Shown here piece after piece: positions 49,225 to 59,910 of a stretch of 64,000 bases of DNA. Under the pieces are notes generated by a model. The model saw nothing but the letters and a program-made list of their open reading frames with translations. It ran no database searches and had not been told where the DNA came from. The stretch comes from Gluconacetobacter aggeris. GTDB lineage: Bacteria > Pseudomonadota > Alphaproteobacteria > Acetobacterales > Acetobacteraceae. The stretch is from the NCBI RefSeq assembly GCF_014174395.1, contig NZ_JABEQD010000006.1, forward strand, positions 167,218 to 231,217. Direction: 5' to 3'. The number at the start of each line of letters is the position of its first letter. Position 1 is the stretch's first letter. The translations under genes and the position numbers were made by a program.

Positions 49225-50402
49225 CCCTCGATTTCCTCGTTTTCCTGATCATACCCCTTCGCCGGCTGGACCACATGCACCTTCTGCCCTTCCAGCAGGT
49301 CAGCCGGCGGGTTGTTGATGATCCGGTCGGTGGGCGAAACCCCAGACGTCACATCGGTCTCGGCATCTGCCATGCGCCCCACTTCGATGTCGTGATAATG
49401 CACCACATCATTGGCATCCAGCACCGCGACCTGCATGCCCTTCTCCTCGAACACCAGGGCAGCGGTCGGGATCTGGAACACACCCGGCGTCGACGGCGCC
49501 GTCATCTTCACCGACGCGAACGTGCCAGGCCACAGCTCATGCTTGTCGTTGTCGATGGTGAATTCCGTGATCGCCGTGCGGGTGTTGGGGTCATATCCCC
49601 GCGCGATGGTCAGGAAGTCTGCCTTGAAGGTCCGGTTCGCGAACTGCGGCACGCTGACTTCCGCCGTCATGCCGGGCTTGAGAATATACGAGAATGTTTC
49701 AGGCACCGACACGAACAGGCGCATCTTATGCATGTCCGATACGGTGAAAAGCTGGCTGGCGTCGCCATTGCTGCCATGCTCCCCCGCCCCGCTGCTCACA
49801 TAGTCGCCCACATTGATGTCACGCGACGTCACCACGCCGTCGAACGGCGCCACGATGGTCTTGAAACGCTCCAGCGCCGTGAACTGATCCACCTTGTGCT
49901 CGGCCGCCTGCATCTGCGCCAGCCCGGCCTTCTCGTTCGCATCGGCGACCGAGACCGACTGGCCCGACACCGCCTGCGACTTGCCCATGGCCCGCCAGCG
50001 ATTGGCGCTGACCACGGCCAGGTTGTACTTGGCCTGCGCCTCCGCCAGATCGGCCTTGGCCTGGGCGTATTGCGCGTCCAGGCTGGGGGCGTTGATCTCG
50101 GCCAGCACGTCGCCGGCCTTCACCTCGGCACCGTAATCCTTGTACCACATCTTCACGTAGCCCGAGGCCTGCGGGAAGAGCGGCGCCTGGTACCAGGCAT
50201 CGATATTCCCCGGCAGGGTCAGGGTCACGGTCTTCGGCGAAGGCTTCGCCTGGATCACCGCGACGTCGGGCAGCGCGTTGCGCAGCGTTTCCGCACGCAG
50301 CTCGCTTACCGCGTGAACGCGGGTCACCACCTGATAGCCGACCAGCGCGACCAGGACACATGCCCCCGTCGCCAGAAGGGTATTGCGTGACAGGGAAGCC
50401 AT
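49221..50402 (-). CDS. RND efflux periplasmic adaptor (HlyD/AcrA family)
   Basis: About 393 residues from the ATG at 50402, which overlaps the pump stop by one base. An N-terminal membrane or signal segment (LLATGACVLVALVGY) is followed by the lipoyl half-motif around VKMWYKDYGAEVKAGDVLAEI, a coiled-coil hairpin (AQYAQAKADLAEAQAKYN) and the beta-barrel region (VFQIPTAALVFEEKG). It bridges pump and channel. Confidence 0.9.
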   Translation of the reverse strand: MASLSRNTLLATGACVLVALVGYQVVTRVHAVSELRAETLRNALPDVAVIQAKPSPKTVTLTLPGNIDAWYQAPLFPQASGYVKMWYKDYGAEVKAGDVLAEINAPSLDAQYAQAKADLAEAQAKYNLAVVSANRWRAMGKSQAVSGQSVSVADANEKAGLAQMQAAEHKVDQFTALERFKTIVAPFDGVVTSRDINVGDYVSSGAGEHGSNGDASQLFTVSDMHKMRLFVSVPETFSYILKPGMTAEVSVPQFANRTFKADFLTIARGYDPNTRTAITEFTIDNDKHELWPGTFASVKMTAPSTPGVFQIPTAALVFEEKGMQVAVLDANDVVHYHDIEVGRMADAETDVTSGVSPTDRIINNPPADLLEGQKVHVVQPAKGYDQENEEIEG

Positions 50403-53400
50403 CAGACGGTCTCCTTCCGGCTCGACGAGCGGTTGTAGATAATTGCGTAGACACAAGGGACGAACAGAAGCGTGGAAATGGTGGCCACGATCAGCCCGCC
50501 GATCACCGCCTTGCCCAGCGGCGCATTCTGCGAGTTGCTGATCGACATCGGCACCATGCCCACGATCATGGCTGCGGCCGTCATCAGCACGGGGCGGATA
50601 CGTCCATATCCGGCCTCCAGCGCCGCCTTCAGCGCATCGCCATGGACTTCCAGCCGCTCACGGGCATAGGACACGACCAGGATCGAGTTCGCGGTCGCGG
50701 TGCCCATGCACATGATGGCACCGGTCAGGGCAGGCACCGACAGGTGCGTATGCGTCAGGAACAGGCTCCAGGCGATGCCCGCCAACGCCCCCGGCAGGGC
50801 CGAGATGATGATGAACGGATCAAGCCACGACTGGAAGTTGACGACGATCAGCAGGTAGATCAGCACGATCGAGACCGCCAGCCCGCCGACAAGCTGCACA
50901 TAGGCGCTGCGCATCGTCGTCGCCTGGCCTTCCACATCCACGGCGGCGCCACGCGGCACGTCACCCGCCGTCTGGGCAATCACCTTGTTCACGCCAGCGA
51001 GCACGGTTCCCAGATCGGTACCTTCGGCCGACACGTAGATGTCGAATGCCGGCATCGAATTATAGTGCGACACCTGCCCCGGCGTCCCTTTTGCCGAGAT
51101 CGTGCTGATCGCGCCCAACAGCTGCATCCCCTTGCCCGACGGATCGCCATCCCCCTTGTCGACCGGAATCGACAGCAGGTCGTTGAAGTGCGTCAGTTGG
51201 TTCTGCGTCACATAGGTATTCAGCAGGAAGGTCACCCCCCAGACCGGATCGTACCAATATTGCGGATCGACGGTCGAACTGCCCGACAGCGTCATCAGTT
51301 CATTGTCGGCCAGATCGGCGGCGTCGACGCCGGTAGCCTGGCTGAAGGTCCGGTCCCCCTTCACGAACAGGGTCGGCGTCTTCATGGTCTGCTGTAGCGA
51401 TACGTCGCTGGCACCAGGCACAAGCCGCAGCTTATTCACCAGTTCCAGGGCGTACTGATAGCTTTTGCCAAGTTCCGGACCAGCGATCTTGATATCGATC
51501 GGCGCGGGCGAGCCGAAATTGAGAATGCGGGCCGTCAGGTCGGCCGGCTGGAAGGTAAAGACCGTGCCGGGAAAGCTCGCCGACAGTCCCTTGCGCAGCA
51601 CGGCGCGATAATCCCACACCGGTGCTTCCGCCTCGGTCAGCGTGATCGTCAGGTCGCAATCCTGCGTTCCGATCGTCGGTGTGGGGATGAACGCCTGGTT
51701 GTGCGGGCCTTCCGGCAGGCCGCAATTGCTTACCACGTCATCCACCTTGCCGGGCAGTAGCTGATGGATCCGGTCGCTGACCAGCGTCGCGATCCGGCCG
51801 GCCACTTCGATACGCGTACCCAGCGGCGCGCGCATATGCATCTGCAACTGGTCGGACTTGATTTCCGGGAAGAAGTCGCGCCCGGCGACCGCATACAATC
51901 CCATCGAGAGCAGCGACCCCCCGAGGAAAATCAGCACGAAGCGCCCACGTCGCGCGATCGAGCGTTCCAGGAACCGGCCATATGCCTCGCGGAAGGCGGT
52001 AAACCGGCGTTCGAACCCGCGCTGAAAGCGCGAAAAGACATTTCCCCCCTTCAACTGGTCCTCATGCGTGTCATGCCCATGCGCGCCATGGGTCTGCCCC
52101 GCCAGCAGAAACTTCGCCATGGTCGGCACCAGGGTGCGCGACAGGATGAAGGAAGCGATCATCGCGAAGATGATGGCTTCGGCCATCGGCATGAACAGCC
52201 AGCCCGCAACGCCGCCCAGTTCGAACAGCGGCAGCCAGACGATGCAGATGCAGGTGGTGGACACGAAGGTCGCGATCACGATCTGGTTGGCCGCGTCGAT
52301 GATCGCGACCTCCAGTTCCTTGCCCATTTCCAGATGCGTATCGATATTTTCGATCATCACGGTGGCATCGTCGACCAGGATACCGACCGCCAGCGCCAGC
52401 CCGCCCAGGGTCATGACGTTGATCGTCTGCCCGGCCCAACCCAGCCCGATGACCGCGCACAGGATCGCCAGCGGGATCGAGGTGGCGATGATGATCGTGG
52501 AGCGCCAGGAGCCCAGGAACAGCAGCACCACCAGGCCGGTCAGGAACGCGGCGGTGATCATCTCGCGCAGCACGTCCACGATCGAATCCTTCACGAAGCC
52601 GGAGGCATCGTTCAGGACCGAGATATGGGCCGTGGACGGAATGACCTTCTGCAGGCGCGGCATCAGTGCCTTCACGCCGGACACGACATCCAGAGTCGAG
52701 GCCTCGCCGCTCTTCATCACCACCATGATGACCGCCTGCCGCCCCTTGACCAGCACGAGGTTGGTCTGAGGATGGCCGCCACGGTACACCTGGCCGAGAT
52801 CATGCATGTAGATGACGGAATTGCCGACGCGCTTGATCGGGATATTCGCCAGTTCTTCCATCGATCGCGGCTGCGCATTGGTCGCGACCATCCAGTCGGT
52901 CGCGCCGATCTTCTGGTCGCCGGCCGGTCGCACGATGTTCTGCTTGTCCAGGACGTTCTGCACGTCCATCGCCGACAGATGGTGCGCCTGTAGCTGCTTC
53001 TGGTCGAGCGCGAACATCACGAAGGCATCCATGCCGCCATAGGGATGCGGCACGATCGCGCCCGGCACCGTCACCAGCAGCGTCCGAACGCGGATCTGCG
53101 CCAGCTTGAACAGGTCGGACGGCGTCATGGTGTCGGACGTCAGTTCCAGCGTGATGACGGGAACCGACGATGCTTCCAGCTTCATGATCATCGGTGCCGG
53201 AATCTTCTCCGGCAACTGCATCAGCACCGTCTGCGAGATCGCGGTCACGTCCGCCTCGGCCGATCCGATATCCGTGCCGGGCTGGAAGAAGATCTTCACG
53301 ATACCCCGGCCGTAATAGGAATCGGACTCCATGTGCTCGATTCCCTCGACCGTCGAGGTCACGCCCTGCTCGTAATTGTACATGACGCGGGCGGCGAATT

Positions 53401-53575
53401 CGTCGGGCAGCAGACCACCATAGGTCCACACCACGGCGATCGCCGGAATCTTGATATTGGGAAAGACGTCTGTCGGCGTCTTGAGGGCGGACATGACGCC
53501 GAACAAGACGATCAGGATCGACAGAACGACAAATGTGTACGGCCGTCGCAGGGCCGTCACGACGATTGCATTCAT
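50402..53575 (-). CDS. RND multidrug efflux pump (AcrB/MexB-type, HAE1)
   Basis: 1057 residues, close to family length, with 12 expected membrane segments in two halves. Visible elements are TTICIVWLPLFELGGVAGWLF-type TM4-TM5 sequence, the GGLALAVGILVDDATVMIENI proton-relay region with paired Asp, and the large periplasmic loops. It exports drugs or toxic compounds with the adaptor and outer-membrane factor. The operon starts here; a dyad at 53841 lies in the 484-bp upstream gap. No adjacent TetR-type regulator was found. Confidence 0.93.
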   Translation of the reverse strand: MNAIVVTALRRPYTFVVLSILIVLFGVMSALKTPTDVFPNIKIPAIAVVWTYGGLLPDEFAARVMYNYEQGVTSTVEGIEHMESDSYYGRGIVKIFFQPGTDIGSAEADVTAISQTVLMQLPEKIPAPMIMKLEASSVPVITLELTSDTMTPSDLFKLAQIRVRTLLVTVPGAIVPHPYGGMDAFVMFALDQKQLQAHHLSAMDVQNVLDKQNIVRPAGDQKIGATDWMVATNAQPRSMEELANIPIKRVGNSVIYMHDLGQVYRGGHPQTNLVLVKGRQAVIMVVMKSGEASTLDVVSGVKALMPRLQKVIPSTAHISVLNDASGFVKDSIVDVLREMITAAFLTGLVVLLFLGSWRSTIIIATSIPLAILCAVIGLGWAGQTINVMTLGGLALAVGILVDDATVMIENIDTHLEMGKELEVAIIDAANQIVIATFVSTTCICIVWLPLFELGGVAGWLFMPMAEAIIFAMIASFILSRTLVPTMAKFLLAGQTHGAHGHDTHEDQLKGGNVFSRFQRGFERRFTAFREAYGRFLERSIARRGRFVLIFLGGSLLSMGLYAVAGRDFFPEIKSDQLQMHMRAPLGTRIEVAGRIATLVSDRIHQLLPGKVDDVVSNCGLPEGPHNQAFIPTPTIGTQDCDLTITLTEAEAPVWDYRAVLRKGLSASFPGTVFTFQPADLTARILNFGSPAPIDIKIAGPELGKSYQYALELVNKLRLVPGASDVSLQQTMKTPTLFVKGDRTFSQATGVDAADLADNELMTLSGSSTVDPQYWYDPVWGVTFLLNTYVTQNQLTHFNDLLSIPVDKGDGDPSGKGMQLLGAISTISAKGTPGQVSHYNSMPAFDIYVSAEGTDLGTVLAGVNKVIAQTAGDVPRGAAVDVEGQATTMRSAYVQLVGGLAVSIVLIYLLIVVNFQSWLDPFIIISALPGALAGIAWSLFLTHTHLSVPALTGAIMCMGTATANSILVVSYARERLEVHGDALKAALEAGYGRIRPVLMTAAAMIVGMVPMSISNSQNAPLGKAVIGGLIVATISTLLFVPCVYAIIYNRSSSRKETV

Positions 53576-53840
53576 AGGTGACTTTTTCCCCGTCCAGGGC
53601 TTTTACCGGCATCAGGAGGAAACAGGCCGTACAACCGCGTCCGGAAGACAGGTACGCCAAATCATTTCCTATTCGGAATGAATATCGACGCCCTTCCGCC
53701 AACCGGGGCCGGGTCCGGCCTCGTCACCGCGCATGGCGCGGGACTATTCCTGTTCGGATCAGGGATTATGCGGCGTGATGGTCATCTCTGGCTCCCCGTG
53801 CGCGCGTGCCCGCAAGAGCGACGCTGTCTCTCAACAGCCT

Positions 53841-53868
53841 ATACATAGATATATTTCAAAGTATGTAT
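53841..53868. promoter_or_regulatory. Palindrome upstream of the RND operon
   Basis: Arms ATACATA and TATGTAT separated by 14 bp in an AT-rich stretch, about 270 bp before the pump start. It may be an operator or promoter element. The gap 53576-54059 otherwise shows no gene. Confidence 0.35.
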
Positions 53869-54059
53869 GAAAAGATGTCCATGTTCCGAAAACAAATTTC
53901 ATGAAGCCCGCGTCACCACCGGGAAAGGGCGATTCTATGCCCAACTCTTCATCACTGTCCGATAAATTATTGCGCAACGTAACATAAAATAGACATCGTT
54001 ACGCTATAAATACGAGCCGGCGCCCGGGTTTCCCCGGCACGCCGCTCTCGTCACCCGTA

Positions 54060-55916
54060 TCAGCCGCGGCGGCGAAGCTGCCCGACATCGCGCACCGCGC
54101 CCCGCGCGGCGCTGGTGGTCAGGGCCGCATAGGCCTGCAACGCGACCGACACGGTGCGCGTCCGGTCGGGCTGCCAGGCGGCATCGCCCGTCTCTTCCAT
54201 CTGGAGCCGGCGCGCCGACAGCTCGGCGTCGGGCAGGTCGACGCGCAGAATCCGTCCGGGGATGTCGATCTCGATCAAATCGCCATCGCGCAGCAGGCCG
54301 ATCGCACCGCCCTCCGCCGCCTCGGGCGAGATATGGCCGATCGACAGGCCCGAACTGCCGCCCGAAAACCGGCCGTCGGTGATCAGCGCGCACGACTCGG
54401 CCAGCCCCTTGGATTTCAGGTAGCTGGTCGGATACAGCATCTCCTGCATGCCGGGGCCGCCCTTGGGCCCCTCATAGCGGATCACCACCACGTCGCCCGC
54501 CACGATCCGGTTGCCCAGAATGGCCGACACGGCATCGTCCTGGCTTTCGAAGATCCGTGCCGGCCCCTTGAAGCGCAGCAGGCCGGCCGCGACACCCGCC
54601 GTCTTCACGATCGCACCGTCCTCGGCGATGTTGCCGTACAGCACCGCCAGCCCGCCATCCTGGCTGAAGGCATGCGCGCCATCGCGGATCGCCCCCTCTG
54701 CCCGATCCAGATCCAGCGCGTGATACCGGCTGGCCTGCGAGAATGCCTGCGTGGTCCGCACGCCGCCGGGGGCGGCGCGAAACAGGGTCTTCGCCCCCTC
54801 GGGCACATCCGGCACCGTGACGTCCCACTGCTCCAGCGCCTGCGCCAGCGACGGCGCATGCACCATCGACACCTCGCGATGCAGCAATCCCAACCGGTTC
54901 AACTCGCCCATGATGGCGAAGATGCCACCCGCGTGATGCACGTCCTCCATATGCACGTCGGCCTTCGACGGCGCGACCTTGCACAGATGCGGCACCCGGC
55001 GCGACAGGCGGTCGATATCGGCCATGGTGAACGGCACCTCCCCCTCATGGGCGGCGGCCAGAAGATGCAGCACGGTGTTGGTCGACCCGCCCATGGCGAT
55101 ATCGACCGTCATCGCATTCTCGAACGCCTCCATGGTGGCGATGCCGCGCGGCAGCACGCTGGCATCGTCCTGCTCGTACCAGCGGCGGGCCAGCCCGACG
55201 ATCCGCCGCCCGGCCTCCAGGAACAACTCGCGCCGATCGGCATGGGTCGCCACCAGGCTGCCATTGCCCGGCAGGGCCAGGCCCAGCGCCTCGGTCAGGC
55301 AGTTCATCGAATTGGCGGTGAACATGCCCGAGCACGATCCGCAGGTCGGACAGGCCGACCGTTCGATCGATTCGGACTCGGCATCGCTGACGCGCGGATC
55401 GGCGGCCGAGACCATCGACGTCACCAGGTCCACATGGCGCTCGATGCCGCCTTCCGTCACCCGACCGGCCTCCATCGGGCCGCCCGAGACGAAGATGACG
55501 GGGATGTTCAGCCGCATCGCGGCCATCAGCATGCCCGGCGTGATCTTGTCGCAATTGCTGATGCACACCAGCGCGTCGGCGCAATGTGCGTTGCACATAT
55601 ATTCCACCGCATCGGCGATCAGCTCGCGCGAGGGCAGGCTGTACAGCATGCCGCCATGCCCCATGGCGATGCCGTCATCGACCGCGATCGTATTGAATTC
55701 ACGCCCGATTCCGCCCGCCTCGGCCACCGCGCCCGCCACGAGCTGGCCCAGATCCTTCAGATGCACATGCCCCGGCACGAACTGGGTGAAGGAATTGGCG
55801 ATGGCGATGATCGGCTTGCCGAAATCGGATTCCTGCATGCCCGTGGCGCGCCACAGGCTGCGGGCCCCGGCCATGTTGCGGCCATGCGTCGTGGTGCGGG
55901 AACGATAGGCGGGCAT
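54060..55916 (-). CDS. ilvD: Dihydroxy-acid dehydratase
   Basis: 618 residues, matching the family length. It dehydrates 2,3-dihydroxy-isovalerate and 2,3-dihydroxy-3-methylvalerate in branched-chain amino-acid synthesis using an Fe-S cluster. Conserved motifs are [55 protein letters not shown] and [15 protein letters not shown]. The ATG at 55916 gives the family N-terminus [19 protein letters not shown]. It stands alone on its strand. Confidence 0.95.
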   Translation of the reverse strand: MPAYRSRTTTHGRNMAGARSLWRATGMQESDFGKPIIAIANSFTQFVPGHVHLKDLGQLVAGAVAEAGGIGREFNTIAVDDGIAMGHGGMLYSLPSRELIADAVEYMCNAHCADALVCISNCDKITPGMLMAAMRLNIPVIFVSGGPMEAGRVTEGGIERHVDLVTSMVSAADPRVSDAESESIERSACPTCGSCSGMFTANSMNCLTEALGLALPGNGSLVATHADRRELFLEAGRRIVGLARRWYEQDDASVLPRGIATMEAFENAMTVDIAMGGSTNTVLHLLAAAHEGEVPFTMADIDRLSRRVPHLCKVAPSKADVHMEDVHHAGGIFAIMGELNRLGLLHREVSMVHAPSLAQALEQWDVTVPDVPEGAKTLFRAAPGGVRTTQAFSQASRYHALDLDRAEGAIRDGAHAFSQDGGLAVLYGNIAEDGAIVKTAGVAAGLLRFKGPARIFESQDDAVSAILGNRIVAGDVVVIRYEGPKGGPGMQEMLYPTSYLKSKGLAESCALITDGRFSGGSSGLSIGHISPEAAEGGAIGLLRDGDLIEIDIPGRILRVDLPDAELSARRLQMEETGDAAWQPDRTRTVSVALQAYAALTTSAARGAVRDVGQLRRRG

Positions 55917-56161
55917 GATACGTAAAGCCTTTCCGGACAGGGCAGGTCGGGGCGAGGCCGCTTGGCCCCGATGCGCCGCGTCCCGGCGCGCCTCCCTTAT
56001 ATGAGACGTTTCCCCCCGCCGTGAAGCACCACACCCCGTGCGTCCGCGCTTTCACGTCGTCATGACCAGCCGGGACATTGTTCGGGCGCCAGAAAACCCC
56101 ATGTCACCACACAGCAACCACGCCACTCATGAAGCGTGGACGCCAAAGGGAGGAACACCCC

Positions 56162-56641
56162 ATGAGCATCCCCGTTCTGCATATCCTCAACGACAAGGGC
56201 CCCGCCGTCATCACCGTCGGCGAGCATGAGCCCGTCACGGCAATTGCCCGCCTGCTGGTCGAACGCCGCATCGGAGCGGTACCGGTCGTCGACCCGGCCG
56301 GCCATCTCGCCGGCATGGTCTCGGAACGCTCGATCGTCGATGCCCTGGCGCATCACGGCGCGCATATCGAACGCCTGAACGCGCGGGACATCATGACGCG
56401 CGAGGTCCCGACCGCCACCCGCTCCGAGGACATCCAGTCGGTCGCTCGCAAGATGACCCGCCGCCACAGCCGCCATGTGCCGATCCTCGACGGTAGCGGC
56501 CATCTGGTCGGCCTGGTCAGTATCGGCGACATCGTGAGGATGCGGCTGGAGGAGGCCGAGACCCTGGCGCGCGAGATGCGTGCCTACGTCATGCAGGACG
56601 GTGGCTACGCCGCGGTGCCCCCGCGCCCCGTCGCGTCCTGA
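56162..56641 (+). CDS. CBS-domain pair protein
   Basis: 159 residues made of two CBS motifs. The first covers about 15-70 (VTAIARLLVERRIGAVPVVD and GMVSERSIVDAL) and the second about 80-135 (RDIMTREVPTATRSEDIQSVA ... GLVSIGDIVRMR). Stand-alone CBS pairs usually bind adenine nucleotides and act as energy sensors. The ATG at 56162 follows GGGAGG at good spacing; the frame upstream is not conserved in character. No partner is evident. Confidence 0.88.
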   Translation: MSIPVLHILNDKGPAVITVGEHEPVTAIARLLVERRIGAVPVVDPAGHLAGMVSERSIVDALAHHGAHIERLNARDIMTREVPTATRSEDIQSVARKMTRRHSRHVPILDGSGHLVGLVSIGDIVRMRLEEAETLAREMRAYVMQDGGYAAVPPRPVAS

Positions 56642-56655
56642 AAAGCCCGGCCGGA

Positions 56656-56691
56656 CATGCGCGCTGGCGGCGACCCGGCGCGCGTTTCCTG
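56656..56691. repeat. Partial copy of a dispersed palindromic element
   Basis: ATGCGCGCTGGCGGCGACCC matches the complement of the element at 39105-39272 (ATGCGCGCTGGCGGCGATCC), and similarity continues through CGGCGCG and TTTCCTG. It lies right after the CBS gene. Confidence 0.5.
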
Positions 56692-56781
56692 TATTCCGAT
56701 GGGTTCTGGCCGACCCGGAAATGGCGTTCCACCGCCCGGCCATGATATGCACCCTCCCCCGCAGAGAGGAAGGATGCTCCC

Positions 56782-57744
56782 TTGGCCGATCCCCGGCACG
56801 GGCCTGCCCCGGCCCGCTCCCCCCAGGGCTTTTCCGGCCAGTTGGCCGAAGTCGATCTGCGCCTGCTGCGCGTGTTCCGCACCGTGGCGACGCGCGGCGG
56901 GTTCGCCGCCGCCGAACTGGCGCTGGGCAAGAGCAAATCGTCGATCAGCATCGACATCTCGTCCCTCGAACAGCGCCTGCGCATCCGCCTGTGCCGCCGG
57001 GGGCGCGGCGGTTTCGCCCTGACGCCGGAAGGCCGAGCGGTCCTGGACGCGACCGACGACCTGCTGCGCGACATCGACCGCTTCCGGGACCGGATCAATA
57101 TCGCCAGCGGCGTGCTGTCCGGCCGCTTCGCGCTCTACGTCATCGACAACATGCTGGTCTATGGCGAAACCGGCATCATCCGGGCCCTGGAGATCTTCGC
57201 CCGCCAGCATCCCCAGGTCTTCATCAGCATGACGTCCGCCGCCGCTGCCGATATCGAACACGCGCTGCTGGACGGACGGGCGACGGCGGCGCTGACATTG
57301 ATGCCAAACGCCCAGCCGGCCCTCAGCGCCAGCATCCTGGTCTCGGAAACGCTGCACCTGTATTGCGGCCGGCGGCACGCGCTGTTCGACCATGAGGGAC
57401 CATTGACGCTGGCAATGCTGGAGGCGCAGCGCCTGATCGACGTCTCCGACGCCGCCACGGCATCCCAATGGCCCGCCATCCGCCGCCGCCTGACCTTTTC
57501 CGCTTCGGCCGAAACGATCGATTCCCGGGCGATGCTGATCCTGACGGGCGTCTATCTCGGCTTCCTGCCCGACGCCTTCGCCGCCCCGATGGTCCGCGAC
57601 GGACAGTTGCGCCAGCTATCATGCGCCGACCTGCCCCCGCTGGCGACCCAATTGCATTTCGTCGTCAAGAAGGACGCCGAAAACAGCCTGATGACCGATG
57701 CATTCCGCGCGGCCCTGAACACCGCATCCAACGAAAACGCCTGA
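56782..57744 (+). CDS. LysR-family transcriptional regulator
   Basis: About 320 residues. The helix-turn-helix region is LLRVFRTVATRGGFAAAELALGKSKSSIS, followed by a LysR effector domain (FALYVIDNMLVYGETGI). The TTG start at 56782 follows GGAAGG; no in-frame ATG sits nearer to the family start, so the exact N-terminus is uncertain. The target is unknown. It is convergent with the porin gene. Confidence 0.82.
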   Translation: MADPRHGPAPARSPQGFSGQLAEVDLRLLRVFRTVATRGGFAAAELALGKSKSSISIDISSLEQRLRIRLCRRGRGGFALTPEGRAVLDATDDLLRDIDRFRDRINIASGVLSGRFALYVIDNMLVYGETGIIRALEIFARQHPQVFISMTSAAAADIEHALLDGRATAALTLMPNAQPALSASILVSETLHLYCGRRHALFDHEGPLTLAMLEAQRLIDVSDAATASQWPAIRRRLTFSASAETIDSRAMLILTGVYLGFLPDAFAAPMVRDGQLRQLSCADLPPLATQLHFVVKKDAENSLMTDAFRAALNTASNENA

Positions 57745-57801
57745 ACTGCGGTTGAAAAACGTGCCTTGGTCGCGCGGCGGAAGAAAAGACGCCGCAAAAA
57801 C

Positions 57802-57835
57802 AAAGGGCGCACGGACCGAAATCCGCACGCCCTTT
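57802..57835. terminator. Terminator between convergent LysR and porin genes
   Basis: AAAGGGCG pairs with CGCCCTTT and CGGA with TCCG across a 2x2 internal mismatch, with A- and T-containing flanks. It can serve both genes. Confidence 0.65.
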
Positions 57836-57897
57836 GCAGCAACCGCAGGGTCAGGAGGACATGCGCACGCCGGTGCACATGTCCTTCCGGTCGCTTT

Positions 57898-59592
57898 TCA
57901 GAACGTCGCCTGCACGCGGGCCTCGACCGAGTCACCGGTGCGGCCGAGCGTATTCGTCGCCTGCTGGCTACGCGACACGATGAAGTGGCTGTAATCCGCC
58001 TTGATCGCGAAATGGCGGTTCGGGTACCAGTTCAGCCCACCCTGCCAGACCGTCTGCTGGCCACCATTCACGCCATAATAATTATACATCTTGCTGGAGG
58101 CGAGCGCCGACGGATCATGCGCGTTGTCGTTCAGGTCGATCACGCTGTAATGACCGACGACCTCCAGGGCGCCCCACTGGTTGTGGGCCGGATCGAATTC
58201 TTCGGTCGCCTTGACGCCCGGCGCGCCCCACGCACCTTCCTTGTAGTTATACATGCGCGGCGTACCGAAGATCGTGTAGGCAGCCGCACCGTACCAACCC
58301 TGGAAGTTCAGCGTCGGCAGGGTCGCCTGCGAACGCTCGATCCCGACGTGATAATACTCGCCCTTCACGAGCAGGCGGCGCCAACGCAGGCCCAGTTCGG
58401 GACCGGCTGCCCAGACATGCGAGACGAACGGAATGGTACCGGTGGCAGACATGCTGCCTTCACCGATATCGAATTCCGGACGCTGACCGAACGACGTCGT
58501 GCGGTTGTGGCTACCCGTGCCCTGGACCTTGAATGCCGACATCGCCGACACACCCATGTGCAGGTCCCAGTCCTTCGTCGCGATCGGCCGGCCGGCGAAG
58601 CGGAACACCCCGCCGGTCTGGCTGTCGACGACCGATCCGCTGCCACCGCCATAATAGGTGGCACCGTTGTCGGACGGGTTACGATGACCCCACTCCTGAC
58701 CGGTGAAGTAACCGGCAATCCACCAGCGCTTCTCGTAATGCATGCCACCGACGCTGAAGCGCGCATCGCCGGCTGCGATGTTACGCACCATATCGGTAAT
58801 GCTCGGACGCTCGAGCGTCATGAAGTCGTTGGAGCTTTCCGCATCCTCTTCGGTCACGCGCGGCTGGAAGTAACCAACCGTCAGCACCGTGTTGCGCAGG
58901 CCGGTATAGTTCAGGTTGCCTTCATACAGGCCGACATAACCGTCGTTATGGTTGGCGCCGAAATCGGGCGTAACGGCCGCGACCCAGTTCTTGTAACGGA
59001 ACATGAAGGGAATACGCAGGCGGCGCTGGTTGGTCGTGAAGGCGTTGAATGCCCCCTTCGCCTCGTTGCCACGCGGATTGTTGGTGATGAAGCCGCCAAA
59101 ATCCTCATGGAAGGCGAGACCGATTGACAGCGCATATTCACCGTCTTTCGACTGGACCGTGAAACGCCCGTTGGGGAAACCGATCTTCATGCCACCGACG
59201 GCAACTTCTTCGTCGCTCTTCGTAGCAGCCTGAAAATCCCTCCAGGACTCGACCACGGCGCGATCCGACGGCGGCGTTCCGGCGCCATTCGAATTCAGCA
59301 CGCCAACGCTCGGACGAATGGGCTCGCCGATATTGATGTCATGCGCCATGCGATTGGACATTTCGGAACGATGCGCCGCTGCGGCCACCCGGGCGGTCCG
59401 GGTGTTCGTGTCGGGCTCGTTCAGGCGAGATTTCAGAGCCTTGATCTGGTTCCGCATCTCCAGCATTTCCCGGCGCAGTTCACGCAGTTGCGCATCCTGC
59501 GAGTCTGCTGCCGACGCTGGGTGGATCATGGAGACGGTGCCCAGCAATGCCGTGGTGCAGAACAAGGCAGAAAGAGAAGATCGCAGACGCAT
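57898..59592 (-). CDS. Phosphate-selective porin (OprO/OprP-like)
   Basis: 564 residues from the ATG at 59592. The signal peptide (SLSALFCTTALLGTVSMI) is followed by a coiled coil (LRELRREMLEMRNQIKALKSRL), a segment typical of this porin family, then a beta-barrel ending in SVEARVQATF. The Pho-box-like repeat about 80 bp upstream and the pst/pho neighbours support a phosphate role. The ion preference cannot be read from sequence alone. The upstream frame to 59784 includes the promoter region and is not coding. Confidence 0.85.
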   Translation of the reverse strand: MRLRSSLSALFCTTALLGTVSMIHPASAADSQDAQLRELRREMLEMRNQIKALKSRLNEPDTNTRTARVAAAAHRSEMSNRMAHDINIGEPIRPSVGVLNSNGAGTPPSDRAVVESWRDFQAATKSDEEVAVGGMKIGFPNGRFTVQSKDGEYALSIGLAFHEDFGGFITNNPRGNEAKGAFNAFTTNQRRLRIPFMFRYKNWVAAVTPDFGANHNDGYVGLYEGNLNYTGLRNTVLTVGYFQPRVTEEDAESSNDFMTLERPSITDMVRNIAAGDARFSVGGMHYEKRWWIAGYFTGQEWGHRNPSDNGATYYGGGSGSVVDSQTGGVFRFAGRPIATKDWDLHMGVSAMSAFKVQGTGSHNRTTSFGQRPEFDIGEGSMSATGTIPFVSHVWAAGPELGLRWRRLLVKGEYYHVGIERSQATLPTLNFQGWYGAAAYTIFGTPRMYNYKEGAWGAPGVKATEEFDPAHNQWGALEVVGHYSVIDLNDNAHDPSALASSKMYNYYGVNGGQQTVWQGGLNWYPNRHFAIKADYSHFIVSRSQQATNTLGRTGDSVEARVQATF

Positions 59593-59671
59593 ATCATCCG
59601 TTCCGAAGGAGAAGATGACAGCTTCGTAAACTGCGCTGACTTTTTTCGGTGTGATGATTTTATAACTGTTG

Positions 59672-59690
59672 TATGACAAAACGATGACAA
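59672..59690 (-). promoter_or_regulatory. Pho-box-like direct repeat upstream of the porin
   Basis: On the plus strand ATGACA occurs at 59673 and again at 59684, an exact 11-bp period with an AAACG spacer. That is the reverse of the PhoB consensus (CTGTCAT repeats at 11 bp). It is about 80 bp from the porin ATG. Confidence 0.7.
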
Positions 59691-59858
59691 AATACTGCAA
59701 CTCATTGAAATAGATGAAGTTACACGCTGTTGCATACACACCACAGTGGAGATGAAACAAGAAATACCAAATGGGCCCGGTCAAATATGACAGAATTATT
59801 TACGACCCGACGACAGAAAACTGGATAAAAGATAATATTTTCAACGCCGAACAAATAA

Positions 59859-59890
59859 AAAAGGCGGAGACCGAGGTCCCCGCCTTTTCC
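59859..59890 (-). terminator. Terminator downstream of pstS
   Basis: AAAAGGCGG pairs with CCGCCTTTT, with an inner GACC/GGTC stem around a GA loop. On the minus strand it is followed by a T-rich stretch, so it ends the pstS transcript, which stops at 59911. The gap 59593-59910 otherwise holds the porin promoter. Confidence 0.8.
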
Positions 59891-59910
59891 GCACCGATGG
59901 AGCGCGCCTG

